Positions 1 through 8,215 of a stretch of 64,000 nucleotides of DNA are shown one piece after another. The position numbers and the translations under genes were made by a program. Position 1 is the first letter of the stretch. Every line of letters starts with the position of its first letter. The notes beneath the pieces were generated by a model. It was not told the origin of the DNA and ran no database searches. It worked only from the letters and a program-made list of their open reading frames with translations. Location: the IMG/VR virus record IMGVR_UViG_3300046542_000248, positions 1 through 64,000 of that record, one strand, 5' to 3'. The DNA is from a virus.

Positions 1-1
1 G

Positions 2-118
2 TCAGTAGTTAGTGCAATTATTTTGATGGCTTCATTGAGCGGACCAATAACAATTCCGGCGATTGAAGCTGAACGGTTGCGTATGCCTACAAATGAATAC
101 GCAAAGGAGATTTCATAA
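2..118 (+). CDS. C-terminal end of a gene that begins before the window
   Basis: An open frame enters from the left edge and ends at TAA 116-118, giving 38 residues. It begins with a short hydrophobic stretch and ends in a hydrophilic tail with Glu, Arg and Lys. The next gene starts at 120 and its ribosome binding site lies inside this tail, which fits an operon. Too little is present to name a product. Confidence 0.55.
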   Translation, partial: SVVSAIILMASLSGPITIPAIEAERLRMPTNEYAKEIS

Positions 119-119
119 G

Positions 120-1139
120 ATGGATATAGTATTTCTTTCACCATTAACTGAATCATACGGTATCGAGAATTTCGCTGAAACTACTAGAGAGATTCTCAGA
201 GAAACCGATCTACTATTTAGCATGGTATGTCTTCAGGAGAATTCTGTCGATAATCTATTGCTAACTGAGGCTGTTGAAAGTAACAAGAATTTTCTAGTCA
301 ATGCACTGGAAAAAATGATTGTTGCTATTAAAGCATTAGGACAAAGATTTTCTAATATTGCTACTCGTCTTGTTACAAGTAATAAGGCTTGGATTGCAAA
401 AGCAAAGTCTATGGATATTGCTGCTTCTGTATCTGATAGATTCACTTATGAAATTTTCCCATACTGGAAAGCTGAGGGTAAATTGAGAAATTATCAATTT
501 CCTGAATTTAAAGAAACGCCTGAATTCATTCAGGAACTTTCGAATATGGATGAGTTTAAAATGAAATATTTTAAAGATCTCCATATTACGACAGACGGCA
601 AAACTGAATTCAATCCTAAGGAATTCTTCCAAGGTGGTCACACCAAGATCAAAATGAATAAAGCTATCTTCATGAGTCAAGTTTCTAATATGATTAGTTT
701 CGTAGAGACTTATGATGAATTGGCTAAATCTATTAATGTCCGTAATAATAAAATTATGGAATTCATAAAATCAATTATCAATAAAATTCGTTCTGGTTCC
801 CTAAGAGAAAGTAATGAAATACTTACTACTATCAATACTCTTTTGGAACAAGGTGATGCACCATCTACAACGAATAATATTGATGATAAGCCTACTGATC
901 CTAATAAGCCTGATGGTCGTGAAGAAGGTAAAGATTCTAATAAAGCAGGTAAGGATGTTATTAAAGCAAGAGAAGCTTATAACAAACTTATCTACTCTAT
1001 TAACTCCGCTAGAATGGGAGTTGCTGAATCTTGCTACAATGCATATGCTAATGCAATTCATCAGGCTATCAATAATAAGCCTCAGACTGAGCCTGCTAAA
1101 CAAGCTCAACCACAGCCTACTAATAAACCAACTAAATAA
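120..1139 (+). CDS. Hypothetical helical protein with a low-complexity C-terminus
   Basis: The product is 339 aa and I do not recognise it. ATG 120 is chosen because AAAGGAG lies about ten bases upstream; an in-frame start at 63 has no ribosome binding site. Residues 1-240 look mainly helical, with many Lys, Glu and Ile. A Pro/Asp/Asn/Lys-rich linker covers about residues 255-285, a further helix follows, and the end is rich in Gln, Pro and Lys. There is no signal peptide or membrane segment. It is the last gene before a terminator at 1143-1190, separate from the RNA polymerase unit that follows. Such tails occur in phage structural or internal head proteins, but nothing here proves that role. 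Confidence 0.8.
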   Translation: MDIVFLSPLTESYGIENFAETTREILRETDLLFSMVCLQENSVDNLLLTEAVESNKNFLVNALEKMIVAIKALGQRFSNIATRLVTSNKAWIAKAKSMDIAASVSDRFTYEIFPYWKAEGKLRNYQFPEFKETPEFIQELSNMDEFKMKYFKDLHITTDGKTEFNPKEFFQGGHTKIKMNKAIFMSQVSNMISFVETYDELAKSINVRNNKIMEFIKSIINKIRSGSLRESNEILTTINTLLEQGDAPSTTNNIDDKPTDPNKPDGREEGKDSNKAGKDVIKAREAYNKLIYSINSARMGVAESCYNAYANAIHQAINNKPQTEPAKQAQPQPTNKPTK

Positions 1140-1142
1140 TTC

Positions 1143-1190
1143 AGCGATCCTAGCGGGAAATACTCCTGCTAGGATTTCTACTTACTTTTA
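1143..1190 (+). terminator. Rho-independent terminator
   Basis: An inverted repeat (ATCCTAGC pairing with GCTAGGAT) is followed by a T-rich stretch, directly after the stop at 1139. Confidence 0.75.
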
Positions 1191-1195
1191 TCTGC

Positions 1196-1214
1196 AAATT
1201 ATATATTATTATAC
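1196..1214 (+). promoter_or_regulatory. Putative phage promoter (AT-rich box)
   Basis: AAATTATATATTATTATAC matches the box that recurs at nine gene starts in the window. It ends 40 nt before ATG 1255 and is followed by AATATACTAT just before the ribosome binding site, as at the other sites. It would drive the gene pair containing the first RNA polymerase subunit. Confidence 0.6.
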
Positions 1215-1254
1215 TGAAGAAAGAATATAGAATATACTATGGGAGGAATTGAAC

Positions 1255-1812
1255 ATGAAAGATTTATCTGAAAAGATTCATCAAGTTGTAGCCAATCATT
1301 TTACGGCTTTTGAAGTGATCATTGACCCTGATCACGAGAACGATGTTATGTATAAACTAAAGCTTGATAAGCGAATGAACGTAACGGGGATTGCGATATT
1401 TCCTAAAATTATTGCAAATGTAATTAAGGAAAACTTCACAATCTTCGAACGAATACTCTACGGCAAAAAGATTCAAGATGCCGCTGTACTGGTATTATCT
1501 TCTACTATTTCTAATCTTACAAAATCCAGAGATTGTCTTGAATCGCTGGCAAATCATATCAGAACTGATATTCAAACTGAACTAGAGTACGAGCAATTGA
1601 AACCTCAGCTTGAAGCAACGCTTGCAAAACTTTCTAACTTGGTAATTCCCTATCAGGATAGAAATAAATATCTGATTCAACCTAACATTACAGTTAACTT
1701 AGAATCTAAGCTCCCTGTTATCTTTTCTAACATTGAGCTTAACAGCTTCATGAATGTAATTGGGTATAGACCAGAGAAAAATAGTAGAGGGAAGGTGTTA
1801 CCTTGGCAGTAG
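1255..1812 (+). CDS. Hypothetical protein, co-transcribed with an RNA polymerase subunit
   Basis: The product is 185 aa with no family I recognise. The start is ATG 1255, with GGGAGG eight bases upstream; a TTG at 1249 is too close to it. The protein is mixed alpha/beta, without cysteine clusters or membrane segments, and has a charged helical middle. Its 3' end overlaps the polymerase gene at 1803 by 10 nt, so the two are probably translationally coupled and could act in the same complex. That link is inferred from position only. Confidence 0.8.
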   Translation: MKDLSEKIHQVVANHFTAFEVIIDPDHENDVMYKLKLDKRMNVTGIAIFPKIIANVIKENFTIFERILYGKKIQDAAVLVLSSTISNLTKSRDCLESLANHIRTDIQTELEYEQLKPQLEATLAKLSNLVIPYQDRNKYLIQPNITVNLESKLPVIFSNIELNSFMNVIGYRPEKNSRGKVLPWQ

Positions 1813-3320
1813 CAACACTTGAAAAGATGTCGAACGGTGATGTCATTGACTTAGGAGATGTTAAGCAATTTAAACTTCCTAAGGTAGAAAGACATTTTGA
1901 AAAGTATGGAAAAGCTGTTACATCTGAACGGCTATTGAAACTTAATTTAGATGAAGAAGCCAAGCGGCGTATCAGGGATGAGAAAGATTTTCTCATCACT
2001 AATGCAGTTGCGGTTGAAAAGAACGGAACTAAAACCATGGACGGTATATTCTCTCCTAAGTTCGGTCATACACAATTCGATGATCAGCTTGGGACTAAAG
2101 ACATGTATCGCTGCCGTTGTGGTAATTTAGCAGGTGCAATTTACTTAGGAGAACTATGCCCTAAGTGTGATACTGATGTAGCATTTATTGATGCGGATCT
2201 ATCCGTTATGGGTTGGATTCCATTGAAAGAATATGCGATCATCAATGCAGGTATGTTTATCCATCTTCAAGATTTCATTGGTAAGACAGAAATTAGAAAC
2301 ATCCTGAAAGTGGATGTCTCTAAAATGGATTCCAATGGTAATTTGAAATATGAAAGAACAGCAAAATCTCCATACGCACATATTGGTATGTCAGAATTTA
2401 GAGAGAAGTTTGATGAGATTATCGACTTCTATCTTAAGCGATTCCCTAAGAAACGGGAATTGTACGATTTAATTCAGGAGTTTAAAGATTGTGTATTTAC
2501 ATCTCACATTCCTGTATACAGCTCAATCCTTCGTCCTCGTATTGAAGCTAATGAGAAGATTCGTTCATTCAAAGCGAATACTTATTACGATACGATCATG
2601 AAGCAATATGAATTAATCATGCTTGATGTAGGTAATATCTTAACAATCCTACCAGCTCTATTCGAGATTCAATATGAATACATGGAACTATATGAGTTCA
2701 TCGTTGAATCTTATACTGGTAAAGAAGGTTTATTCAGATCACAATTTGGTGGGATTCGAATCGACTATGGTGCACGGTCAGTTATCATCAATGGTAAAGA
2801 TCTTAAACCAGATGAAGTTGATATCCCTTATGTATCTGCAATTACCTTCCTTGAACTTGAAATCTTGTACTTATTACGGAAGCTTGATGACATTACCGAG
2901 AATGAAGCTTATATGATTCTCAATAAAGCAATGAGAGAATTTAATCCTAAGATTCATGCTCTATGTCAGAATATCATTAGTAAAAGTAAGACTCCGATGA
3001 ACGTATTGGTTAATAGACCACCATCCCTATCGGATAGATCATTCCGACTTCTGCGAGTTCGTAAGGTTAAGAATAACATCGACGATCTTACACTTAGCAT
3101 TAGCCCAAGTCTTTTGGATGGATTTGCAGGAGATTACGATGGTGACTCCTTGGCTTATATTCCACTCAAAGATTGGAGACTTATCAAGACATTCGAGCTT
3201 ACACTCGGACCAAGATACAACTATATCTCTAGAACCAATGGTAAGTACAGCGGACGTATGGCGTTCATTAAAGACTATGCTATCGTATTGTCTGAACTCT
3301 ATTCGCTTAGTGCTGCCTAG
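1803..3320 (+). CDS. Phage multisubunit RNA polymerase, beta-prime N-terminal subunit (zinc-binding type)
   Basis: The product is 505 aa and corresponds to the N-terminal part of cellular beta-prime. Near residues 100-123 a CRCG...CPKC arrangement matches the beta-prime zinc ribbon; it follows FSPKFG (cellular FxxxxFG) and precedes MGWIPLK (cellular MGHIELA). RIDYGARSVI around residues 320-330 matches the RxDxSGRSVI lid/switch region, and GDYDGD at 443-448 (Asp444, 446, 448) is the catalytic Mg2+ loop. The chain stops about 60 residues later, so the rest of beta-prime must be a separate gene outside the window, as in phiKZ/AR9-type phages. The start is TTG 1803, with AAGGTG five bases before it; ATG 1827 would remove eight residues. 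Whether it belongs to the virion or the non-virion enzyme cannot be decided here. Confidence 0.93.
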   Translation: MAVATLEKMSNGDVIDLGDVKQFKLPKVERHFEKYGKAVTSERLLKLNLDEEAKRRIRDEKDFLITNAVAVEKNGTKTMDGIFSPKFGHTQFDDQLGTKDMYRCRCGNLAGAIYLGELCPKCDTDVAFIDADLSVMGWIPLKEYAIINAGMFIHLQDFIGKTEIRNILKVDVSKMDSNGNLKYERTAKSPYAHIGMSEFREKFDEIIDFYLKRFPKKRELYDLIQEFKDCVFTSHIPVYSSILRPRIEANEKIRSFKANTYYDTIMKQYELIMLDVGNILTILPALFEIQYEYMELYEFIVESYTGKEGLFRSQFGGIRIDYGARSVIINGKDLKPDEVDIPYVSAITFLELEILYLLRKLDDITENEAYMILNKAMREFNPKIHALCQNIISKSKTPMNVLVNRPPSLSDRSFRLLRVRKVKNNIDDLTLSISPSLLDGFAGDYDGDSLAYIPLKDWRLIKTFELTLGPRYNYISRTNGKYSGRMAFIKDYAIVLSELYSLSAA

Positions 3321-3327
3321 AGTAAAG

Positions 3328-3370
3328 ATTGGAAGAGGGGTTAATTTCCCTCTTTCAGTTTTATTTTTAT
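3328..3370 (+). terminator. Rho-independent terminator
   Basis: GAAGAGGG and CCCTCTTTC form a stem, followed by TTTTATTTTTAT, after the polymerase gene. Confidence 0.75.
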
Positions 3371-3393
3371 TATGAAAATAGGAGGATTTAAAA

Positions 3394-3789
3394 ATGAAAG
3401 AACAAAAAGCTAAAGTAAGATGGTCAAAAGTATCAACTCAACCTCATGAAGTAACTGGTAAATATTATGCTTCTGAGGCTGATGGTACTTTGTATGAATC
3501 GGATAATGGTTATGAGTGGACTAAGATCAATACAGACCCACAAGCAACTATAACAACTGTTAGTTTGCAAATTACTAATATTGATGGTGAAGTGATTAAA
3601 GAAAAAATCCTTGAACTTACTGAGGGATCTACTCTTATTGCTAAAATTCCTTCAATTTATAGTACGCAAAATGTCGAAGAGATTTTTGATGCGTTAGCAT
3701 CAATTGGAGATTCTAAAGCAATAGCTATTCCTGATGATATTGAGCTGCAAATAATAACTATTAAAAACTCGAACTATAATAGGAGCTAA
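3394..3789 (+). CDS. Hypothetical protein
   Basis: The product is 131 aa with no recognised family. GGAGG lies eight bases before ATG 3394. The N-terminal third contains a short beta hairpin of the type DGTLYESDNGYEWTKI. This resembles one Asp-box (SxDGxxW) turn like those in the tail adhesins at the other end of the window, but occurs only once. The rest is mixed alpha/beta. It is followed after 3 nt by the next gene and shares its terminator at 4248. Confidence 0.8.
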   Translation: MKEQKAKVRWSKVSTQPHEVTGKYYASEADGTLYESDNGYEWTKINTDPQATITTVSLQITNIDGEVIKEKILELTEGSTLIAKIPSIYSTQNVEEIFDALASIGDSKAIAIPDDIELQIITIKNSNYNRS

Positions 3790-3792
3790 TAC

Positions 3793-4221
3793 ATGACAAA
3801 ACCTTTAGGCTTTACAACTTTTAAACCATTCATGGTGAAGTACAGTATCAATCAAATCGAATTCAAAGAATTGGTGGATAAGTATTTTAAAGAATACATT
3901 AAAATTGAGCTTGAAACTGAAGTTACTGTCATTCCTAATCCTAATACTAAATCTACAGATAAATATATTGGGCAATTGGTATTTGTTGATATCGAAAATA
4001 TTCCTGATCAAAGCTATCATTCATTATTGGCACATGGTATTAATGATGAAACTGAACCGTCCCGCAATTTTGACATAATGATGGATATATTATTTGCTCA
4101 ACCTGAATGGTATGTAATTGATAAATCATCAGACGAGGGTGAATGGCATATGTTTATTCACTGCATGTTCGGAGATTACATAACGTTCAAAGGACCAACT
4201 GCTGAGCGTGAATCACTATAA
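3793..4221 (+). CDS. Hypothetical protein
   Basis: The product is 142 aa with no recognised family. Its ribosome binding site (TAGGAG) lies at the end of the upstream gene. The protein is acidic, with a beta-rich N-terminus and a C-terminal part rich in Trp, His and Met. No metal or nucleotide motif is complete. It is the second gene of a two-gene unit bounded by terminators at 3328 and 4248. Confidence 0.8.
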   Translation: MTKPLGFTTFKPFMVKYSINQIEFKELVDKYFKEYIKIELETEVTVIPNPNTKSTDKYIGQLVFVDIENIPDQSYHSLLAHGINDETEPSRNFDIMMDILFAQPEWYVIDKSSDEGEWHMFIHCMFGDYITFKGPTAERESL

Positions 4222-4243
4222 TTAGTTATTAACTTTATTAAAA

Positions 4244-4303
4244 CACAGTATGGATGGGGTTAAAACCTCATCCATTATTTTTTAGTTAAAACTACATACT
4301 GTG
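4244..4303 (+). promoter_or_regulatory. Nested inverted repeats before gene 4318
   Basis: CACAGTATG at 4244-4252 is the exact reverse complement of CATACTGTG at 4295-4303. The pair encloses the terminator hairpin at 4248-4285, and its right arm runs into the GGAGG of the next gene. Forming the outer stem would compete with the left edge of the terminator stem and mask part of the Shine-Dalgarno region. A regulatory role is an inference. Confidence 0.4.
4248..4285 (+). terminator. Rho-independent terminator
   Basis: TGGATG-GGTT pairs with AACC-CATCCA (core 4251-4275), followed by TTATTTTTTAG. Confidence 0.75.
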
Positions 4304-4317
4304 GAGGAATAATAACT

Positions 4318-4773
4318 ATGACACAAACCGAAAGAGCTTTTAAACCAGGCATTTATACACACTTTAAAGAAGGTACTAAGTATCTTGCTTATGAATCTAC
4401 TACCGATGAAGAAACAAAACTTCCTCGTATTAGTTATCATTCACTTGAAAATCTTGATGAAAAATGGAACCGTAAACAAGAAGTATTTATGGCTCTTGCT
4501 GATCAGGATGAAACAAATAAAACTGGTCAAGAGTTTAAGTTTGAATTCCTGACTAATGAACATTGTCTGTATGACAGAACTATTGATCCGTCAACGTATA
4601 ACGTATTAGTAGGTTTACGTATGATAGATTTGGTTAAAATTGTATCGGTTGAAGGTACTTTTGCTGGACGGGTGCAAGCAATTAGTGTTGCAGGCGTGAT
4701 TATAGTTACTTTGGATAAAAATAAAATAACTATTTCATGGAACGATGTAAAGCGATTATATAAAATCTATTAA
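4318..4773 (+). CDS. DUF1653-like small protein
   Basis: The product is 151 aa. Residues 8-60 resemble the DUF1653 pattern, in which GxYxHFK is followed by a strand, then YxSLE, then a Trp and an Arg-containing turn before MF. Here KPGIYTHFKEGTKYLAYEST is followed by ISYHSLE and W-N-R-K-QEVFM. The function of DUF1653 is unknown. The C-terminal 60 residues form a beta-rich segment with IVSVEG and VIIVTLDKNKITISW. ATG 4318 has GGAGGAATAAT upstream. The family assignment is from memory of the pattern only. Confidence 0.75.
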   Translation: MTQTERAFKPGIYTHFKEGTKYLAYESTTDEETKLPRISYHSLENLDEKWNRKQEVFMALADQDETNKTGQEFKFEFLTNEHCLYDRTIDPSTYNVLVGLRMIDLVKIVSVEGTFAGRVQAISVAGVIIVTLDKNKITISWNDVKRLYKIY

Positions 4774-4783
4774 GAGGTGTCTA

Positions 4784-5122
4784 ATGGCAATTGATATTCA
4801 GTATACTTCTCTTGAAGCATCTAAATATGATGTAATCATAAAATTTCTAGAAGGTAAGAAATTTGTATGGGCATTTAAATCAATGTCTGTATGGATTGCA
4901 ATATACCCTATCATTATCAATGGTAAGGATACCTTTCTGATTCGATGCTCTAACAGTGATCAACTTGAAATTGCTGATTCGTTTAGAATAGTCAATACTA
5001 TTATTAAACGGGAAACATATCAAGCACAATGGTTGGACGATGGTGAGATTCTTAAAGTGCAAGAATTCTTAAAAGATACTGATAAAATTGATATGACTGA
5101 GGTGCTATTATGCGAAACGTAG
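4784..5122 (+). CDS. Hypothetical protein
   Basis: The product is 112 aa with no recognised family. The start is ATG 4784 after AAGAGGTG. The sequence is mixed alpha/beta with an aromatic stretch near residues 25-45. The gene overlaps the next one by 13 nt, and its 3' end supplies the GAGGTG ribosome binding site for it. Confidence 0.78.
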   Translation: MAIDIQYTSLEASKYDVIIKFLEGKKFVWAFKSMSVWIAIYPIIINGKDTFLIRCSNSDQLEIADSFRIVNTIIKRETYQAQWLDDGEILKVQEFLKDTDKIDMTEVLLCET

Positions 5123-5430
5123 AACGAATGCTTAATCATAAGAAACGTCGTATTCGCGATAAGTACTATAAGAAATATCGAAGAGAGTATTATTCAGATT
5201 TATACACTCTGAATAATACTTCTAGTATAGGTAGCGTTCTTTTAGATGCTACTGCCACAAGATTAGTAGAAGATGTTGATGCTGATATACATATGGATTT
5301 ATTAAAACTCGGTGTTCCGAATAAGAATCAACGTAGTTACAATCCCGAAGCTCTTAAACCTATGGTGATAGATAGTGGATTTCCATTGAAATCATTAGCT
5401 CGAAAGATTATTTCTTGGGTGAAACCATGA
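5110..5430 (+). CDS. Hypothetical basic protein
   Basis: The product is 106 aa. The first 25 residues are strongly basic, with many Arg, Lys and Tyr (for example HKKRRIRDKYYKKYRREYY), which could bind nucleic acid. The middle is acidic and the end neutral. GAGGTG lies five bases before ATG 5110, within the preceding gene. No family is recognised. Confidence 0.75.
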   Translation: MRNVERMLNHKKRRIRDKYYKKYRREYYSDLYTLNNTSSIGSVLLDATATRLVEDVDADIHMDLLKLGVPNKNQRSYNPEALKPMVIDSGFPLKSLARKIISWVKP

Positions 5431-5684
5431 CAGATCTTATCTATGCTACAATTCCAGCTCATCGTATGCATCATAAGAATAACAGGATTGGAAAGAAATG
5501 GCGTAAGAAATACATGAAAGTTCAAGCTATTTATACAAACGTTATGCCAATAAATGCACCTACTAATTGCGATGAATGTAACAGTCATGAAATCACCTTT
5601 AAAGGTTCACTTAGCAAAACTCCTGAACTGGAGAAAATGGCTGAGAAAATTGGATTTAGATTTAAGTTACCTAGATTCATGTAA
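5427..5684 (+). CDS. Hypothetical small basic protein
   Basis: The product is 85 aa. ATG 5427 overlaps the TGA stop of the previous gene (ATGA), a typical coupled start. The protein is basic, with one CDEC pair in the middle and HHKNNRIGKKWRKKYMK near the N-terminus. A single CxxC pair is not enough to call a zinc finger. It shares a short, basic character with the gene before it, and the two may be functionally linked. Confidence 0.72.
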   Translation: MTDLIYATIPAHRMHHKNNRIGKKWRKKYMKVQAIYTNVMPINAPTNCDECNSHEITFKGSLSKTPELEKMAEKIGFRFKLPRFM

Positions 5685-5722
5685 AAGCCTCTGAAGTCGT
5701 GTTTTAAATAATTATATGTAGA

Positions 5723-5767
5723 CCATGATATTAGAAGTATATTCCGAAGGGAGTTCTAATATCATGG
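5723..5767 (+). promoter_or_regulatory. Start-codon-sequestering inverted repeat
   Basis: CCATGATATTAGAA (5723-5736) and TTCTAATATCATGG (5754-5767) are perfect 14-bp complements separated by 17 nt. In RNA the right arm would hold ATG 5764 in a stem, while the Shine-Dalgarno AAGGGAG (5747-5753) lies at the 3' side of the loop. This is the layout expected of a translational operator or RNA switch. It could also be a DNA operator. Confidence 0.55.
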
Positions 5768-6288
5768 CTAAATCTACATTAGTTATTTCCGCTTTCCCAG
5801 GTGCTGGTAAGACTACATTGTATAATGCAATGGAAGAATTGAAAAAAGTTAATACTGTATTTGAGGGGCAGCTTGATATCCTAGATTCGGACTCGTCCCA
5901 ATTTTCCTGGATCGAACCAGGTGTAAGACACCCAGATTTCCCTAATAACTACATTGCTCATATTAAAGAGAATATCGGCAAAGTAGATGTTATCATGACT
6001 TCGACTCACAAAGTTGTGCGTGATGCTCTTAAAGAAGCTGGTATTAACTTTGTTATCGTATTCCCTCTTAGAAATTTGAAAGAGGAATATATTGAACGCT
6101 ATCTGTTACGTGGTAGCCCAGATGGGTTTATCAAGTTAATGAATGAGAAATGGGATGACTTCATCACAGAACTCAAAGAAGAAGAGTATGTGAACAAAAT
6201 CAATTTGATGCCGGGTCAATTCTTGGGAAGTATCTTAAATGATTCTAACTCAATGACTCAGCAGTTCTTAGCTCAATGCTCTAATTAA
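5764..6288 (+). CDS. P-loop nucleotide kinase-like protein
   Basis: The product is 174 aa. The N-terminus carries a Walker A loop, FPGAGKTT (residues 11-18), after a beta strand, as in nucleoside or nucleotide kinases. The sequence then has DILDSDSS, which may be the substrate-binding acidic segment, IGKVDVIMTSTHKVV as a Walker B-like strand, and FVIVFPLRNLKEEYIERYLLR, which resembles a lid region. The length is close to small kinases such as adenylate or thymidylate kinase. It most likely phosphorylates a nucleotide or another small molecule, but the substrate cannot be read. ATG 5764 is preferred to ATG 5725 because AAGGGAG precedes it by ten bases. The start lies inside a perfect inverted repeat. 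Confidence 0.75.
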   Translation: MAKSTLVISAFPGAGKTTLYNAMEELKKVNTVFEGQLDILDSDSSQFSWIEPGVRHPDFPNNYIAHIKENIGKVDVIMTSTHKVVRDALKEAGINFVIVFPLRNLKEEYIERYLLRGSPDGFIKLMNEKWDDFITELKEEEYVNKINLMPGQFLGSILNDSNSMTQQFLAQCSN

Positions 6289-6317
6289 TATTCTTACATT
6301 ATAAGGGGCTGTACAAA

Positions 6318-6551
6318 ATGCAAAAAAATAATACTATTATGATCGACGGGCAACCAGTTGAGATGAACGATCCTGGATTCCAACAAAGGTTAGTGCAAGC
6401 AAAACTTGATGCTGAAAGCGGTACGTCCAATGGATCTGCATCAAGTCCTCACATAAACAGGAAACTTCGTCGAGAGATCGACAGAATCACTAAAGCTGGT
6501 CCAGCAAAAACTACAAGCAACAAAACTAAATCTAAAAGACGCAAAAAATAA
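6318..6551 (+). CDS. Hypothetical small basic protein
   Basis: The product is 77 aa, with a polar Ser/Gly/Asn-rich middle and a strongly basic tail ending in KSKRRKK. It is probably partly disordered and may bind nucleic acid. AAGGGG precedes ATG 6318. It is followed directly by a terminator and shares a unit with the kinase-like gene. Confidence 0.72.
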   Translation: MQKNNTIMIDGQPVEMNDPGFQQRLVQAKLDAESGTSNGSASSPHINRKLRREIDRITKAGPAKTTSNKTKSKRRKK

Positions 6552-6587
6552 GAAGAGGAGAAATTCCTCTTCTTGCTTTATTTTTGA
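6550..6587 (+). terminator. Rho-independent terminator
   Basis: AAGAAGAGGA and TCCTCTTCTT form a tight stem with a short loop, followed by GCTTTATTTTT. Confidence 0.8.
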
Positions 6588-6608
6588 AAACTAAAGGAGA
6601 TGATTAGT

Positions 6609-7136
6609 ATGTCAACGGAAAGTAAATGTAATAATAAGTATAGTATTCATAATGAGAGTATTACAGATATGAAATTGCAATGGGTAACTGCACTAATGGA
6701 TTATATTCGTAATACATCAGTACCGTTATTTGATCATCCTGCGAATAATGATCTTCAAAAAATTGTTGGATATGTGTTATTGTATACTGGTACTTTTGGT
6801 GTGGTGATATATTGTGACACAACAAGAACGCATCAGGTTATATTTGCACATCATTATCTGGGTCAAGGTGCTTTTAACTTATTCATTTCATATAAAAATG
6901 AAGAAAGACATATTAAAAGTATGACTATACCAACAGGATCTGGTGATATACCTGATTTATATGCGTTAAATAATGAGCTTAAGAATCTCAAATTATCTTC
7001 AGTATATAAAGCTTATATAAATTCTGAAATTTGTAATGTGGCAGCTATACCTCCATCCAGCTTTGCCGGTTCTATAGATGAATGGGCTAGTAAAAATGGA
7101 TTTATTCGTCGTATACATATCAAATTGGAGGTGTAG
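6609..7136 (+). CDS. Hypothetical protein
   Basis: The product is 175 aa with no family recognised. ATG 6609 is chosen because AAAGGAG ends nine bases before it; ATG 6600 overlaps that site. The protein is mixed alpha/beta, with a hydrophobic strand pair near residues 52-70 and no metal motif. It begins a three-gene unit ending at 8214. Confidence 0.78.
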   Translation: MSTESKCNNKYSIHNESITDMKLQWVTALMDYIRNTSVPLFDHPANNDLQKIVGYVLLYTGTFGVVIYCDTTRTHQVIFAHHYLGQGAFNLFISYKNEERHIKSMTIPTGSGDIPDLYALNNELKNLKLSSVYKAYINSEICNVAAIPPSSFAGSIDEWASKNGFIRRIHIKLEV

Positions 7137-7138
7137 AT

Positions 7139-7519
7139 ATGAGCGTGTTTGATAAGATTGCCAAGTTTATCCGTTCAATAGCTTACAGAACGCCAACTCC
7201 GCAAGAAATTATTAAACAAGAACCTCCAAAACCAGTCATTAAAGATCCTTGTCCTATATGCGGTCAGCAAATGACTATTCTTGAGAATAGATTATTCTAC
7301 TCTTTAAAATGTCATACTGGCTGTAGAGCATTCTATTATAGATGTGATAGTGGTGGAACTATTTTAGCTTCCACAATTATATCTATTGCACCAGCTCGTT
7401 ATGTAGAATTTCAAGTTGTAAGATGGGGTAGAAAATATACACAAGAAGAATATGACGGAACTCTTAAAATTGCTCGTGACAATTGGATTGCATCTCAATC
7501 AAATACGGAGGTTATATAA
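7139..7519 (+). CDS. Hypothetical zinc-ribbon protein
   Basis: The product is 126 aa. A CPIC pair near residues 38-41 is followed about 20 residues later by CHTGC, and another Cys lies nine residues on, which together suggest a zinc-binding ribbon. The N-terminal 30 residues are helical and Pro-rich. GGAGGTG lies just upstream, inside the end of the preceding gene. No partner or function is evident. Confidence 0.75.
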   Translation: MSVFDKIAKFIRSIAYRTPTPQEIIKQEPPKPVIKDPCPICGQQMTILENRLFYSLKCHTGCRAFYYRCDSGGTILASTIISIAPARYVEFQVVRWGRKYTQEEYDGTLKIARDNWIASQSNTEVI

Positions 7520-7521
7520 AT

Positions 7522-8214
7522 ATGTCAACTATTAAAATCCATGGTGTTGAATGTGCAAACCCTAATGGCATTGATATGATCGGTCAGAATATGTGGTTTA
7601 AAACTAAATGTGGTCAAATACATCAAGTATCTTATATTGATGTACAGCATCCGAAGAGTGCTGATGTAAAATTCGCAATAGTATATTCTACCGATAGAAA
7701 AACTTGTTGGGGCTTAGATAAGATTGTTAAAACAGCTTTGACTTCTGGAGGGCTGGATGATCCAAATACCAATATCGAATTAATTAGAAAAGCATTTAAG
7801 TTTTGGACTGAGATTGTGGATGAGGAGATTACTACACTATTCTCGATACAAGATTGTAAGTATATCTTCTTATCAGAACAGATTTTAGGATTTGATACGT
7901 ACAGCAGAGATTTGGATCTTCAGTTTGGTCGAATGTTTCTTGAGGTGATGGTTGTTATTGAAACTAGAACTAATCATCAATACATTAAATCGGCTGTGGC
8001 TCATCATAAGAATTATGTTATGGCGTGTCATTTCCTCAAAAACTGTATCGAGTATGGTACAAGTCTTCGTGGTGCTTGGTTTGATTATAATGATGGTAAA
8101 ATCTATCCTGACTTCTGCTTATCTAATATTAGTGGACATACAGAAGACTTTATTAAAATTGACGAACCATTCATGAAGTGGTTTATTAATTTCATCCAAG
8201 GAAAAGAAGAATAA
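7522..8214 (+). CDS. Hypothetical protein
   Basis: The product is 230 aa with no recognised family. ATG 7522 has GGAGG about ten bases upstream; an in-frame TTG at 7483 lies inside the preceding gene and has no ribosome binding site. The first 100 residues are beta-rich and the remainder mostly helical with His, Tyr and Phe. It is the last gene before a strong terminator. Confidence 0.8.
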   Translation: MSTIKIHGVECANPNGIDMIGQNMWFKTKCGQIHQVSYIDVQHPKSADVKFAIVYSTDRKTCWGLDKIVKTALTSGGLDDPNTNIELIRKAFKFWTEIVDEEITTLFSIQDCKYIFLSEQILGFDTYSRDLDLQFGRMFLEVMVVIETRTNHQYIKSAVAHHKNYVMACHFLKNCIEYGTSLRGAWFDYNDGKIYPDFCLSNISGHTEDFIKIDEPFMKWFINFIQGKEE

Positions 8215-8215
8215 T

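Noticed and set aside
814-1230. Overlapping + strand open frame of 138 codons
   Set aside because: It is a shifted reading of gene 120-1139 that runs through the terminator, with no ribosome binding site and a Leu/Ile-rich pattern typical of an out-of-frame translation.
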